From Streptomyces cadmiisoli (GTDB lineage: Bacteria > Actinomycetota > Actinomycetes > Streptomycetales > Streptomycetaceae): a stretch of DNA of 64,000 nt. The stretch spans positions 7,564,001 to 7,628,000 of the forward strand of contig NZ_CP030073.1 of NCBI RefSeq assembly GCF_003261055.1, in the 5' to 3' direction. This document shows, piece after piece, positions 8,542 to 17,075 of this stretch (positions within the stretch are counted from its first letter, which is position 1; every line of letters starts with the position of its first letter). Made by a program: the position numbers and the translations under genes. The notes below the pieces were generated by a model. That model ran no database searches and was not told the DNA's origin. It saw only the letters and a program-made list of their open reading frames with translations.

Positions 8542-9600
8542 TCACCCCGCAACCGTCGTCACGCGCAGCAGCCGCTCGTCCGTCGGCAGGGCGAGTGCTC
8601 CGATCGTCAGATCGGTCGCGATACGCACCGAACCGTGCAGGGGATCGCCCTCGGCCATCACCCGGTGAGCGTGCGGCAGTCGTTTCGTCAGTTCCTCCTC
8701 CAAGGGCAGGAGCAGCGGGGCGCCCGTCTTCAGCAGGCCGCCGGTGAGGGCGACGCGGGGCTCGCCCGAGGTCGGGCACACGGCGGCCGCGGAGTCCGCG
8801 ATGTGCCGCGCCGCCGCGCGCAGTACGCCCACGGCGACCGGGTCGCCCTCAGCGGCGCAGGCCGCCACGTCGGGGGCGAACGAGGCGAGGACGGCGGGAC
8901 GGTCGGGGCGTGGGTAGAGCTGTCCCGGCAGTCCCGGCATCGGGCCGAACACGGCCTCGGCGCGGGCCAGCAGCGCGGCGGAACCGCCCTCCCTGCCGTC
9001 ATGAGCGCGCAGTGCCGCCTCCAGGCCGGCCCGGCCGATCCAGGCCCCGCCGCCGCAGTCGCCCAGCAGATGGCCCCAGCCGTCCGCGCGACGCCAGCGC
9101 GTCAGGTCGGTGCCCATCGCGATGAGTCCGGTACCGGCGGCGACCACGGCACCGGGCGCGGCTCCCAGGGCGCCCGCGTACGCGGTGACGGCGTCGGCGG
9201 CCAGCGCGATCCTGCGGATCCCCCACTCCCGGTGCACGGATCCCGGCAGTTCGGCGCGCAGGTCGTCGCCCAGCGTCGCGAAACCCGCCGCGCCGAGTGC
9301 GAGGGTGTGCAGGTCGGCGGTGCCGGTCTCGGCCGTCAACGCCCGCACCATGGGGGCGAGTTGCCGCATCAGGTCCGCGGCGTCGATGCCCCGCGCTCCG
9401 GTGCTCACCGGCCGCCCCGACTCGCGTGTGGCGACCGCTCCCCGCGCGACGGTCCCCACGACCGCCCGCAGACCGGAACCGCCCGAGTCGACGGCGAGGA
9501 ACGCGGCATCACCCGCCTCCCCGCCGGTGGGACGTAAGGCGGAGGCCGCGGCCGGCGGAGAGGACGGCGGCGATTCGTCCGGCACCGCTCCGGTGGTCAC
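8542..9600 (-). CDS. N-acetylglucosamine kinase / BadF-BadG-family ATPase
   Basis: This is a 352-residue cytosolic ATPase of the ASKHA fold. The phosphate-1 motif is [14 protein letters not shown] near residue 42; later come [50 protein letters not shown] and [14 protein letters not shown]. These match eukaryote-type N-acetylglucosamine kinases, which make GlcNAc-6-phosphate. The start is a GTG at 9600 whose bases overlap the stop of an upstream truncated ung copy (GTGA), so it was probably once coupled to that gene. A disordered Pro/Ala-rich stretch of 35 residues precedes the domain. Confidence 0.8.
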   Translation of the reverse strand: MTTGAVPDESPPSSPPAAASALRPTGGEAGDAAFLAVDSGGSGLRAVVGTVARGAVATRESGRPVSTGARGIDAADLMRQLAPMVRALTAETGTADLHTLALGAAGFATLGDDLRAELPGSVHREWGIRRIALAADAVTAYAGALGAAPGAVVAAGTGLIAMGTDLTRWRRADGWGHLLGDCGGGAWIGRAGLEAALRAHDGREGGSAALLARAEAVFGPMPGLPGQLYPRPDRPAVLASFAPDVAACAAEGDPVAVGVLRAAARHIADSAAAVCPTSGEPRVALTGGLLKTGAPLLLPLEEELTKRLPHAHRVMAEGDPLHGSVRIATDLTIGALALPTDERLLRVTTVAG

Positions 9601-9860
9601 GGCAGGCGCCGGTCCACCGGCTGACCGCCCTGCCGCACCCGCAGGTCGTCGGCCCGGTTGAACGGGCGGGAGCCGAAGAAGCCGCGGTCCGCGGACATGA
9701 GTGAGGGGTGGGCCGACTCCACCGAGGGCGGATCGCCCAGCAGCGGACGCAGATTGCGGGCGTCACGGCCCCGGAGGATCGACACCAGCGGCGTGCCGCG
9801 TCCGGCCGGTGCCCGGACGGCATGTGCGGTGACCTCCGGGTACCGGCGACGGGAGACCGG
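9597..9860 (-). pseudogene. Truncated second copy of uracil-DNA glycosylase (3' part)
   Basis: On the minus strand the last 75-85 codons are plainly homologous to the C-terminus of the intact ung nearby: [46 protein letters not shown]. The motif-B proline (HPSP) has become HPSL and the LWGRDA tryptophan has become arginine. The N-terminal two thirds, including the GQDPYP motif, is missing; upstream codons to 10112 are open but unrelated. Its TGA overlaps the GTG of the kinase gene. It is an inverted partial paralog, probably the remnant of an ung-kinase operon. Confidence 0.7.
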
Positions 9861-9869
9861 CAAGGGGTG

Positions 9870-9983
9870 ATGACCGTGGCGGAGCGGCTTGAACACTGGA
9901 TGCAACAGGCTTCCCTCGTTCCCGGATACCGACTGTGCGAGCTGCTGAACCGGCTCGATCACCTCGATCAGGAGGAAGAGTAG
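9870..9983 (+). CDS. Possible 37-residue small protein
   Basis: The ATG at 9870 opens a 37-codon frame ending in TAG (begins [15 protein letters not shown], ends [11 protein letters not shown]). An AAGGGG lies just upstream. The product would be a soluble amphipathic helix with an acidic end. It lies exactly where the 5' part of the truncated ung copy should be, and its codon use is less G/C-biased than neighbours. I do not recognise it. It could be a chance frame. Confidence 0.3.
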   Translation: MTVAERLEHWMQQASLVPGYRLCELLNRLDHLDQEEE

Positions 9984-10060
9984 CGCCGGTGCGGCGTCGG
10001 TGTGCGGGGGCCTGAGCATCGGTGCGGAACTCTGTTGTGTGCCTAGTAGGGTGACGCGTT

Positions 10061-10738
10061 GTGGCACCACGACCCTTGCATGAACTTGTTGAAGCCGGCT
10101 GGGCGAAGGCACTTGAACCCGCGGCCGGACGTATCGCTGCGATGGGGGACTTCCTCCGGGCCGAGATAGCGGCCGGCCGGACCTATCTTCCGGCAGGTGC
10201 GAATGTCCTGCGCGCCTTCCAGCAGCCCTTCGACGACGTACGCGTCCTGATCGTCGGCCAGGACCCCTACCCCACGCCGGGTATGGCGATCGGGTTGAGC
10301 TTCGCGGTCTCGCCCGAGGTGCGTTCGTTGCCGGGAAGCCTGGAGAACATCTTCCGGGAGATGCACACCGATCTGGCGCTGCCCAGGCCGTCCAACGGCG
10401 ATCTGACGCCGTGGACGCAGCAGGGCGTGCTGTTGCTCAACAGGGCGCTCACCACGGCCCCGCGCAAGCCCGCGGCGCACCGGGGCAAGGGGTGGGAGGA
10501 AGTCACCGAGCAGGCCATCCGGGCGCTGGCGGCGCGGGGCAAGCCGCTGGTGTCGATTCTGTGGGGGCGTGACGCGCGCAATCTGCGTCCGCTGCTCGGG
10601 GATCTTCCGGCGATCGAGTCGGCCCATCCCTCGCCGATGTCGGCGGACCGCGGCTTCTTCGGCTCGCGGCCGTTCAGCCGGGCCAACGACCTGCTGGTGC
10701 GCCAGGGCGGTCAGCCGGTGGACTGGCGCCTGCCGTAA
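10061..10738 (+). CDS. ung: Uracil-DNA glycosylase, family 1
   Basis: This is a 225-residue protein starting at GTG, normal family length. Motif [10 protein letters not shown], starts at residue 66 with catalytic Asp68; motif B, HPSPMSA, starts at His189; [10 protein letters not shown] and [11 protein letters not shown] are also conserved. It removes uracil from DNA and starts base-excision repair in the cytosol. It is monocistronic. A truncated inverted paralog lies head-to-head about 200 bp away, and an accessory region begins just downstream, so ung marks a boundary of ordinary core sequence. Confidence 0.95.
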   Translation: MAPRPLHELVEAGWAKALEPAAGRIAAMGDFLRAEIAAGRTYLPAGANVLRAFQQPFDDVRVLIVGQDPYPTPGMAIGLSFAVSPEVRSLPGSLENIFREMHTDLALPRPSNGDLTPWTQQGVLLLNRALTTAPRKPAAHRGKGWEEVTEQAIRALAARGKPLVSILWGRDARNLRPLLGDLPAIESAHPSPMSADRGFFGSRPFSRANDLLVRQGGQPVDWRLP

Positions 10739-11138
10739 GGCGTGGCGCGTGGGACGCGCCTCGGAGGACGGCGGCGCTCCGCCGGAGGAACAGGGCGCTG
10801 TCCGGGCGTGGGGCAGGACGCCGGTCGAGCTGGAGCAGCTTTCCTCGTGCAGGGGTGACCCGGATGCCGCTCACCGGATCCGGCAAGCTCAGGGCCGCAC
10901 ACCGCGGCCTCCCCGCGGAGTTCACCGTCCTGCCTCCAGAGGTGGCCCGACTCGGTTCCCGCATCGAGGGCTTCACCCGGTCCTGGTACCCCACTTGGGC
11001 ACTGCCGAGGCTCTCGTGCACCGGACCGCCCAGGTCCGTGCAGCCGACTGCCCCACTCGCACACACCAGGACCGAGCCGATCGCGATCGTGCGGCGGATG
11101 TGCGGGTGGTCAGGCTCTTCTCTCCTCCGCCACCGCAC
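10674..11138 (-). pseudogene. Possible lipoprotein gene or its remnant
   Basis: A minus-strand frame from a GTG at 11138 encodes a basic N terminus, a hydrophobic stretch IAIGSVLVCASGAVGC that resembles a lipoprotein signal with a cysteine, then a polar region. It has no family match I recognise and runs antisense into the 3' end of ung, where it cannot be meaningful. The plausible coding part is 10740-11138. It may be a decayed lipoprotein gene or an accidental frame. Confidence 0.2.
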
Positions 11139-11244
11139 CCTCCTCGAGTGGTTTCGCCCTCCCTTACCACCGAATATGAGACAGCGCCATTTAATTAAAC
11201 ACTCCCATTCCTCTAAGGACCTCTACGATTAGGGATCATATGGG

Positions 11245-11364
11245 ATGAACCAGATCGAGCAATTCGCTGCAAACGCGGAATGCGAATGGTGGCGAATTCT
11301 TAATCTGTTCGTTGTTCTATGGTCATCTTTGGGCGTCTCGTACCTTTTATTGATCTTGATTTGA
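11245..11364 (+). CDS. Possible 39-residue single-span membrane peptide (TTA codon)
   Basis: An ATG at 11245 opens a 39-codon frame ending in TGA. The product begins MNQIEQFAANAECEWW and continues with a long hydrophobic run (LFVVLWSSLGVSYLLLILI), a convincing single transmembrane helix, so it would be a tiny N-out or N-in membrane protein. It lies in an AT-rich stretch (11160-11400) unlike the surrounding DNA. It contains one TTA leucine codon, which in Streptomyces depends on the bldA tRNA. The ribosome-binding site is weak (AGGGAT, GGG). It might be a peptide handled by the ABC exporter downstream; that is speculation. Confidence 0.35.
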   Translation: MNQIEQFAANAECEWWRILNLFVVLWSSLGVSYLLLILI

Positions 11365-11559
11365 CGAGGGCTCTGCGTAGAGTGATTCCCACGGATGCCG
11401 GTCGGCCCGGGGGGCGTTGAGCGGCGGTGCGCCCATGAGAATTTGGGCAGACCGCAACAACGGTAGTGCTTTCACGCATCCCCTCGGGTTCAGCGACTGG
11501 AAGAAGACTCCGGAGCAGGTGCGGAGCTTGGATCAGCATGGACCGAAGGGATCGAAATA

Positions 11560-12024
11560 ATGCGCATGAGATCAGTCGGTGTAGTCCTCGTCAGCGTCAT
11601 TGGGGCTCTCATGATGAGTATCTCCCCCAGTGCCGCCCACTCCTCCGACGGAACGGTCTACAAGTGCGGCCGAAACGGGAACTTCCCGCTCTGCCTGTAC
11701 TACAACTCGAACCTCAAGGGTGCCAAGGTCGGTATTTTCGGGAAGGTCCACAACTACGACTTCTCGCCGCAGTGCTCGTCCCAGGGCTGTCTGCCGTTCA
11801 CCTTCTCTGAAGGCTCGGGTCTGGCCGGCTACGGCCAGAAGGTGAAGAACAACGCCGCCTCGGCCTACAACTACAACGACACGTCCACCCGTGTCTACTA
11901 CAACAGCGGCTGGACGGGCCCGGCGGACGAGTGGGACCCGTACGGCTGGGGTGTCTACTTCGGCAACCTCAGCGCCACCTACAACGAGAATGCATCGCAG
12001 GCTCGCATGTGTGGCGAGTGCTAG
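11560..12024 (+). CDS. Secreted peptidase-inhibitor family I36-like protein
   Basis: This is a 154-residue protein with a Sec signal peptide (MRMRSVGVVLVSVIGALMMS to about SPSAAHS). The mature part has CGRNGNFPLCLYYNSNLKG and VKNNAASAYNYNDTSTRVYY, which fit the I36/Streptomyces metalloprotease-inhibitor (SMI) beta-gamma-crystallin fold, and about seven cysteines that could form disulfides. It would act outside the cell, perhaps inhibiting a peptidase or binding a partner. It opens the accessory block, with upstream DNA that is AT-rich. A hairpin follows it. The codon pattern is less biased than core genes. Confidence 0.65.
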   Translation: MRMRSVGVVLVSVIGALMMSISPSAAHSSDGTVYKCGRNGNFPLCLYYNSNLKGAKVGIFGKVHNYDFSPQCSSQGCLPFTFSEGSGLAGYGQKVKNNAASAYNYNDTSTRVYYNSGWTGPADEWDPYGWGVYFGNLSATYNENASQARMCGEC

Positions 12025-12035
12025 AAATCTAAGCT

Positions 12036-12066
12036 CCGGGCCGGTCTCCCTGGGCGGCCGGCCCGG
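12036..12066 (+). terminator. Hairpin after the I36-like gene
   Basis: CCGGGCCGG pairs perfectly with CCGGCCCGG across a 13-nt loop, 12 bp after the stop codon. There is no clear T run. It may terminate or attenuate transcription before the lipoprotein gene. Confidence 0.45.
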
Positions 12067-12089
12067 CAAGTAATGATTGGACCGCAGTC

Positions 12090-13043
12090 GTGCAAAAGTA
12101 CAGGTTCCCCGTACTCGCAATCTCGGGGTCACTGATTGCCGCCGTCCTTGTGGCCGGATGCTCAGGTGCGGGGTCGGAGGGTGACAAGGCGCAGGGCGGC
12201 GGCGACGGGCTGCAGGTCCAGTACGCGACTCCCTCCCGTGTCCCGGAGATCAAGTCTGCGGAGATCCCGGCGCTTCCGATCGAAGGTTATCTGGTTTCGC
12301 AGAAGGAGAAGGACCAGATACTCAGGGCTTCTCGGACCCTGGCCAAGGGCTGTATGGCGCGGTATGGATTCGACTTTTCATGGAACGCTGCGTCCGGTCG
12401 GAAGTCCGAGCCCGACGACAATGCGGCGAACCGATCCCGGCGATACGGGATCGTTGATCACGCGATGGCTTCGGAACTCGGGTACGGAAATGCCGCAGTG
12501 GAAGTCGAGGATACCTCAGGTGATTCCTCCAGCGCCCAGATGAGTGAGGCTGCCTCCCGGGTCTTCCTCGGCAATTCCGATCCTCTCTTGAAGGTGGCGA
12601 AGGATGCCGAGGTCAATGGCATCAAGATACCCGAGGGCGGCTGCTCCGGTGAGGCCAAACGGAAGGTCGGGAATGGCCTTTCGAATCGCACGGCCAACGA
12701 CATCAACCTGGCCAGCTTCCAGGTGTCCCTGAACGACGGGCAAGTCAAAACCGCCATGAAGGAATGGTCGGATTGCATGAAGCGATCCGGGTACGATTAC
12801 GCATCCCCTCTCGATCCGCTCAAGACCATGGGCATGAGGGCTCCGACGCCCGAAGAGAAGGCCACTGCCGCAGCCGACGTCCAGTGCAAATACGAGACAA
12901 ACCTGATCGGGATCTGGAACGCCGTCGAAACGGAGATCCAGAAGGCCATGATCGGGAACAAGGAAGAGATCCTCGAGGACGGACGGCGTGAGACGGACCG
13001 GTCCCTGAGGAACGCGGCAGACGTCTTGTCCGGGAAGAGCTGA
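12090..13043 (+). CDS. Uncharacterised lipoprotein
   Basis: This 317-residue protein starts at a GTG. A lipoprotein signal (SGSLIAAVLVAGC, Cys about residue 24) is followed by a Gly/Ser linker and a helical, charged domain with cysteines in ASRTLAKGCMARYGFDFSW, IPEGGCSGEAKRKVG, MKEWSDCMKRSGYDYASPLD and AADVQCKYETN. I know similar cysteine-containing lipoproteins from Streptomyces genomes but not their function; they often lie beside ABC exporters with peptidoglycan-binding adaptors, as here. Codon use is less GC-biased than in core genes. It would sit on the outer face of the membrane. Confidence 0.65.
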   Translation: MQKYRFPVLAISGSLIAAVLVAGCSGAGSEGDKAQGGGDGLQVQYATPSRVPEIKSAEIPALPIEGYLVSQKEKDQILRASRTLAKGCMARYGFDFSWNAASGRKSEPDDNAANRSRRYGIVDHAMASELGYGNAAVEVEDTSGDSSSAQMSEAASRVFLGNSDPLLKVAKDAEVNGIKIPEGGCSGEAKRKVGNGLSNRTANDINLASFQVSLNDGQVKTAMKEWSDCMKRSGYDYASPLDPLKTMGMRAPTPEEKATAAADVQCKYETNLIGIWNAVETEIQKAMIGNKEEILEDGRRETDRSLRNAADVLSGKS

Positions 13044-13314
13044 TGAGGCGTGCAAGCTCACCTGACGTGACGCGCATTGCTGCGATCAGCGGCGGCGAAG
13101 GCGCTCGAAGCCGGGCATGCCTGTGCCGACGTCGGCACCTGTGCCGGACCCTCCCGGCACGCAAGGTTTCCCGACCGCAGCGCCGGCATCGCCCGGGAGC
13201 CCGTTGATCTGTGCCAGGACGGCGTCCCTGGTCTCGCGGGCAACGGAAGACGCACTGAGAACGTATGAACACTGGCCGTGCTTCGGTACGCAGTGGCAGG
13301 GGAGGGAAGACCAC

Positions 13315-14736
13315 GTGCCCGAGAACGAACAGCAGGTGCCGGCCGTCGGGCTGGTGCACAAACGCCGGTGGATCGTCGGTGTTGCTGCTGGAGCGGTGCT
13401 TGTTTCCAGCGCGGGCTTGGCGGCCGCCCAGATCGTCAAGTCGCCGGCACAGGCCGCGGTCGACTCGGCGGCGCCGCCGGCCAGTGTGATCACAGCCGCC
13501 GTGGAGTACCGGGTGCTCGCCGATTCGGTGATTCTCCGGGGTGCCGTGACGGCCGAGCAGACCGTGGACGTGTCCATCTCAGGAGCACCCGCGGAGGCGT
13601 CGGCGGCTGTTGTCACCAAGCTCCGTGTCAGGGCCGGTGAGCAGTTCAAGGCAGGTCAGGTCCTGTTGGAGGTCTCGGGGCGACCGGTCTTCGTCCTGCC
13701 CGGTGAGGTTCCGGTGTACCGGGACCTCAAACCCGGCATGGACGGTGACGACGTCACACAGTTGCAGACCGCACTCCGGGACATCGGGCACGGCACCGGA
13801 ACGGACCGTGAGGGGTACTTCGGCGCCGGTACCAAGGCAGCCCTGCACGCCTTCTACACGAGCGTCGGCTACGACCCTCTGCCCGCGACAACCGACGGTG
13901 ACGCGGAAGTCGAAGCGGCGCGCGACGGAGTGACTGAGGCGGAGCGGGCCCTGGAAGACGCCCTTGCTCCTGACGGCGAAGCCGGCGAAGACGTCGGCGC
14001 AACGGACCCGGCCGAAAAACAGTCGCCCGCGCCCTCCCGGGAAGCAGAGCGTGCCCGCGAGGACCTGCGCAAGGCACGCGAGACGCTCGCCGACGCACTG
14101 GCCGCGAGCGGTCCGATGCTTCCTGCCTCCGAAGCCGTATTTCTCTCCAGCTTTCCGGCCCGGGTCGACAGCATCAACACCAAGGTGGGCAGCGTCGTCG
14201 CCGACAAGCTCCTGACGGTGTCCGCCGGGGCGCTGGTGGTGAACGGCTACCTGCAACAGCATCAGAAGGGCCTGGTCCGCCCTGGTCAGAAGGTGCAGAT
14301 TCTCTCAGAGGTCACAGGCGTCTCCGCCGCCGCCACCGTGGCGTCGGTCTCGGACACGCTTCAGCAGGAGCGGTCCGACACCACCGACGGCAATCCGGGC
14401 ATGGCGACGCCGAGCGGATATCTCATGGTGGTCGAACCCACGAAGGAACTCCCCTCGGAGCTGGCCGGCCAAGACGTACGTCTGACGGTCCAGGCAGCCT
14501 CCACCAAGGGCAAGGCCCTGGTGGTACCCGTGTCCGCCATCACGGCGGGCGCCGACGGCCGGACATCGGTGACCGTGCTCACCTCGGCCGATACCAAGCG
14601 GAAGGTCACGGTCACCACCGGCACCACCGGGGACGGCTATGTCGAGGTCCGCCTCGGGGCGGGCGCCCGGCTGGCCGAAGGCGAGCGAGTCATCATCGGA
14701 ACGCGCAACCACCTGTCCGGGGAGCAGTCGCGGTGA
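13315..14736 (+). CDS. Membrane-fusion-like adaptor with peptidoglycan-binding domain (ABC exporter component)
   Basis: This is a protein of about 473 residues. I chose the GTG at 13315 behind GGGGAGGGAAG; an ATG at 13117 would add an unlikely proline-rich extension. A membrane anchor (IVGVAAGAVLVSSAGLAAA) is followed by a barrel-sandwich region (VTKLRVRAGEQFKAGQVLLE), a PG_binding_1 module (VYRDLKPGMDGDDVTQLQTA), a charged helical hairpin, and a C-terminal beta-barrel (ALVVPVSAITAGADGRTSVT). It resembles HlyD/MacA adaptors fitted to a Gram-positive wall. Its stop overlaps the next gene's GTG (GTGA), so the three exporter genes are translationally coupled. Confidence 0.85.
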   Translation: MPENEQQVPAVGLVHKRRWIVGVAAGAVLVSSAGLAAAQIVKSPAQAAVDSAAPPASVITAAVEYRVLADSVILRGAVTAEQTVDVSISGAPAEASAAVVTKLRVRAGEQFKAGQVLLEVSGRPVFVLPGEVPVYRDLKPGMDGDDVTQLQTALRDIGHGTGTDREGYFGAGTKAALHAFYTSVGYDPLPATTDGDAEVEAARDGVTEAERALEDALAPDGEAGEDVGATDPAEKQSPAPSREAERAREDLRKARETLADALAASGPMLPASEAVFLSSFPARVDSINTKVGSVVADKLLTVSAGALVVNGYLQQHQKGLVRPGQKVQILSEVTGVSAAATVASVSDTLQQERSDTTDGNPGMATPSGYLMVVEPTKELPSELAGQDVRLTVQAASTKGKALVVPVSAITAGADGRTSVTVLTSADTKRKVTVTTGTTGDGYVEVRLGAGARLAEGERVIIGTRNHLSGEQSR

Positions 14737-15434
14737 CGGAAGCAACCGTGACCGAAACGCCGGTGATCCACCTCGACGGGGCAGGTCTCACCTACGCCGG
14801 TCCACCACCCGTGACGGCACTGCAACCGTGCGATCTCATCGTGCGCCGCGGCGAGTTCGTGACGGTGGTGGGCCCTTCCGGGGCGGGGAAGTCCACGCTC
14901 TTGAACATCATCGGACTGCTGGACACCCCCACGCAGGGGATCTTCCGGCTGGACGGACTCGACACGGGAGCGCTGGAGGACGGCGAACGCACCGCTCTGC
15001 GGGGCCATCGCATCGGTTTCGTCTTCCAGTCGTTCCATCTCCTGCCGCACCGCACTGCCTGGGAGAACGTGGCGCTGGCCCTCATCTATCGCAGCACAAG
15101 CCGCAAGGAGCGCATCACGAGGGCCAAGGAAGCACTCGCGCAAGTCGGCCTGGAGCACAGGAGCGACGCCCTGCCGTCGACACTGTCCGGTGGCGAACGT
15201 CAGCGAGTGGCCATCGCCAGGGCCCTGGTCGGCCGGCCGTCCCTGCTTCTGTGCGATGAGCCGACCGGCAATCTCGACTCCGCCACCGCCCGGTCCATCC
15301 TCGAGCTGCTGGACGAACTGCACGCGGGCGGCATGACCCTGATGGTCATCACACACGATCCGTCCGTAGCCGAACGAGGTGAACGCACGATCACCATCTG
15401 CGACGGCAAACTGACGGAAGGGACAGCCGAATGA
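14733..15434 (+). CDS. ABC transporter ATP-binding protein, MacB/LolD type
   Basis: This is a 233-residue ATPase. Walker A is GPSGAGKS (residues 47-54), the Q-loop is FVFQS with Gln99, the signature is LSGGERQ (151-157), and Walker B is LLLCDEPTGNLD. These are hallmarks of the MacB/LolD/FtsE group that works with four-helix permeases and does not necessarily move substrate through a pore. It overlaps the adaptor gene by 4 bp (GTGA) and the permease gene by 4 bp (ATGA), so the complex should be made in equal amounts. The cargo is unknown; nearby candidates are the membrane peptide ORF and secreted or leaderless proteins. Confidence 0.9.
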   Translation: MTEATVTETPVIHLDGAGLTYAGPPPVTALQPCDLIVRRGEFVTVVGPSGAGKSTLLNIIGLLDTPTQGIFRLDGLDTGALEDGERTALRGHRIGFVFQSFHLLPHRTAWENVALALIYRSTSRKERITRAKEALAQVGLEHRSDALPSTLSGGERQRVAIARALVGRPSLLLCDEPTGNLDSATARSILELLDELHAGGMTLMVITHDPSVAERGERTITICDGKLTEGTAE

Positions 15435-16696
15435 GGCGCCGCCCGGTGCCGCGGTTCCGGCCACGCCGACTTCGCAGAAAGCGGCCCGTTCTCATCACCC
15501 GGCTGTCCGCCCAGGACCTCTTCTCGGAGTCCGTGGCCGGAATCCTGCAGCGGCCCGTGCGTTCCGTGCTGACGTCTGTGGGCACAGTCCTCGGCGTCGG
15601 CACATTCGTGGCCGTGCTCGGCCTGACCGCGACCGCCTCCTCCCAGATCGACGAGCGATTCAACGCTCTCAGCGCGACGGAAGTGACCGTCGACGACGTC
15701 GCTCACGACCAGAACCCGTTCGTCGAACTGGCCTTTCCCGAAGACGCCGACCAGCGGGTCGAACGGCTCAACGGAGTGGAACACGCCGGCGTGTACTGGC
15801 CGGTGCAGACGAACCGTGCGGGCAGTGTCCGCTCGGCACCCATCGGCGCCTCCGCGACGGGAAACGACATCCAGGTCGTGGCAGCCTCCTCGGGAGTCCT
15901 CGACGCTGCCGGGCCGTCGTTGAGCCAAGGCCGAACGTTCGAACGATGGCACGACAAGACGTCCCAGCGTGTGGCAGTCATCGGTTCCGGAGTCGCCGCC
16001 CAACTCGGCATCTCCACCGTGGAGACACAGCCCGCGGTGTTCATCGGCAACGAAGCCTTCACCGTGATCGGGATCATCGACGACGTCGAACGCAAGGCGG
16101 ACCTTCTTCTGTCCGTCGTGGTCCCGCGTACCACCGCTCAGTGGCTCTGGGGCGCCCCCAAGGAAGGCGCCAAAATGCTGATATCCACCCGGCTCGGCGC
16201 AGCAGCGCAGGTCGCCGCGGAATCCGCCACCGCCCTCGACCCCGCGCACCCGCACTACTTCAAGGCCGTTCCGCCGCCCGACCCTCAATCGCTGCGCACC
16301 AAGGTCACAAGCGATCTCGACCAACTCTTTCTCCTGCTCGCAGCCATTTGCCTGTTCATCGGAGCGGTAGGAATCGCGAACACCACACTCGTGGCCGTGC
16401 TGGAACGCACGGGCGAAATCGGATTGCGCCGGGCACTCGGAGCACGCGGCAGGCACATCACCTTCCAGTTCCTGACCGAGTCGGCGGCCCTGGGCACCCT
16501 GGGGGGAATGGTCGGTACCTCTCTCGGAACCGTCACGGTGGTCGGCGTCGCTGCCGCCCGGGACTGGACGCCCGTGATCCACTCCACCACGGTGACCACG
16601 GCCCCGGTCATCGGACTCGTCACCGGTCTGGTGGCAGGCCTTTACCCCGCGTGGCGAGCAAGCCGAATTCAGCCCGTGGAAGCTCTGCGCCGCTGA
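15431..16696 (+). CDS. ABC transporter permease, MacB/FtsX type
   Basis: This is a 421-residue permease. After a basic N terminus come one transmembrane helix (LTSVGTVLGVGTFVAVLGLT), a large MacB-type extracytoplasmic domain (residues about 75-290, including VAVIGSGVAAQLGI), then three helices containing FLLLAAICLFIGAVGIANTT, the conserved ERTGEIGLRRALGARGRHI coupling segment, and a final helix ending in PAWRASRIQPVEALRR. That is the standard MacB topology. It overlaps the ATPase gene by 4 bp. The operon may end here, as 380 bp follow before the next gene. Confidence 0.9.
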   Translation: MRRRPVPRFRPRRLRRKRPVLITRLSAQDLFSESVAGILQRPVRSVLTSVGTVLGVGTFVAVLGLTATASSQIDERFNALSATEVTVDDVAHDQNPFVELAFPEDADQRVERLNGVEHAGVYWPVQTNRAGSVRSAPIGASATGNDIQVVAASSGVLDAAGPSLSQGRTFERWHDKTSQRVAVIGSGVAAQLGISTVETQPAVFIGNEAFTVIGIIDDVERKADLLLSVVVPRTTAQWLWGAPKEGAKMLISTRLGAAAQVAAESATALDPAHPHYFKAVPPPDPQSLRTKVTSDLDQLFLLLAAICLFIGAVGIANTTLVAVLERTGEIGLRRALGARGRHITFQFLTESAALGTLGGMVGTSLGTVTVVGVAAARDWTPVIHSTTVTTAPVIGLVTGLVAGLYPAWRASRIQPVEALRR

Positions 16697-17075
16697 ATCA
16701 GCTGGCTTACTTCCAGCAACTCGCCACCTGTATCCATCCCATGGATTCCAAGCGCACCACAAGGCTTGGGTGTTCGAACAACGTCACACACCATCAGAGG
16801 GCGAGAAAAACGCATGGTCAAGATTGTGTTGCCGACTTGCCGAGATCGTCGCCGGTGTGACACTCACCGCGCACCTGCGCGTGCCGGACGGAGTTCCGAG
16901 AGAGCGAACACGCTCTGCATTCCGGTCAGAACCGCGATGTAATGACCCGCTTGCCCGCCATGCGGGCCCAGATCCCCATCCACAGCATTCCGCCGGACTC
17001 GCTGCCGTGCCAACGGACGACTTATGGCGGTTGCTTTGCCCTGTCCTCGACACCTGATCGCGAGAGGGAAGACAC
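16697..17075. other. Intergenic region between ABC permease and DUF1906 genes
   Basis: No convincing gene is present. A short frame from an ATG at 16814 has GAGGGCGAG before it, but the product is arginine-rich and unlike any family I know. The promoter of the large DUF1906 gene probably lies here; a GAGAGGGAAG ribosome-binding site stands just before 17076. Confidence 0.4.

Noticed and set aside
8367..8552. A 61-codon minus-strand frame upstream of the chelatase-like gene
   Set aside because: It has a poor start, mixed codon use and no recognised features. It more likely covers the promoter region.
13117..13314. N-terminal extension of the exporter adaptor
   Set aside because: The added residues are proline-rich and precede a strong GGGGAGGGAAG ribosome-binding site and GTG at 13315, after which the membrane anchor begins.
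15200..16762. A 520-codon minus-strand frame opposite the ABC permease
   Set aside because: It gives no recognisable domain and mirrors the permease coding sequence, which has clear family features.
16814..16936. Small frame with a GAGGGCGAG before it, between the permease and DUF1906 genes
   Set aside because: The product is arginine-rich, without domain or hydrophobic segment, and the codon pattern does not look coding.
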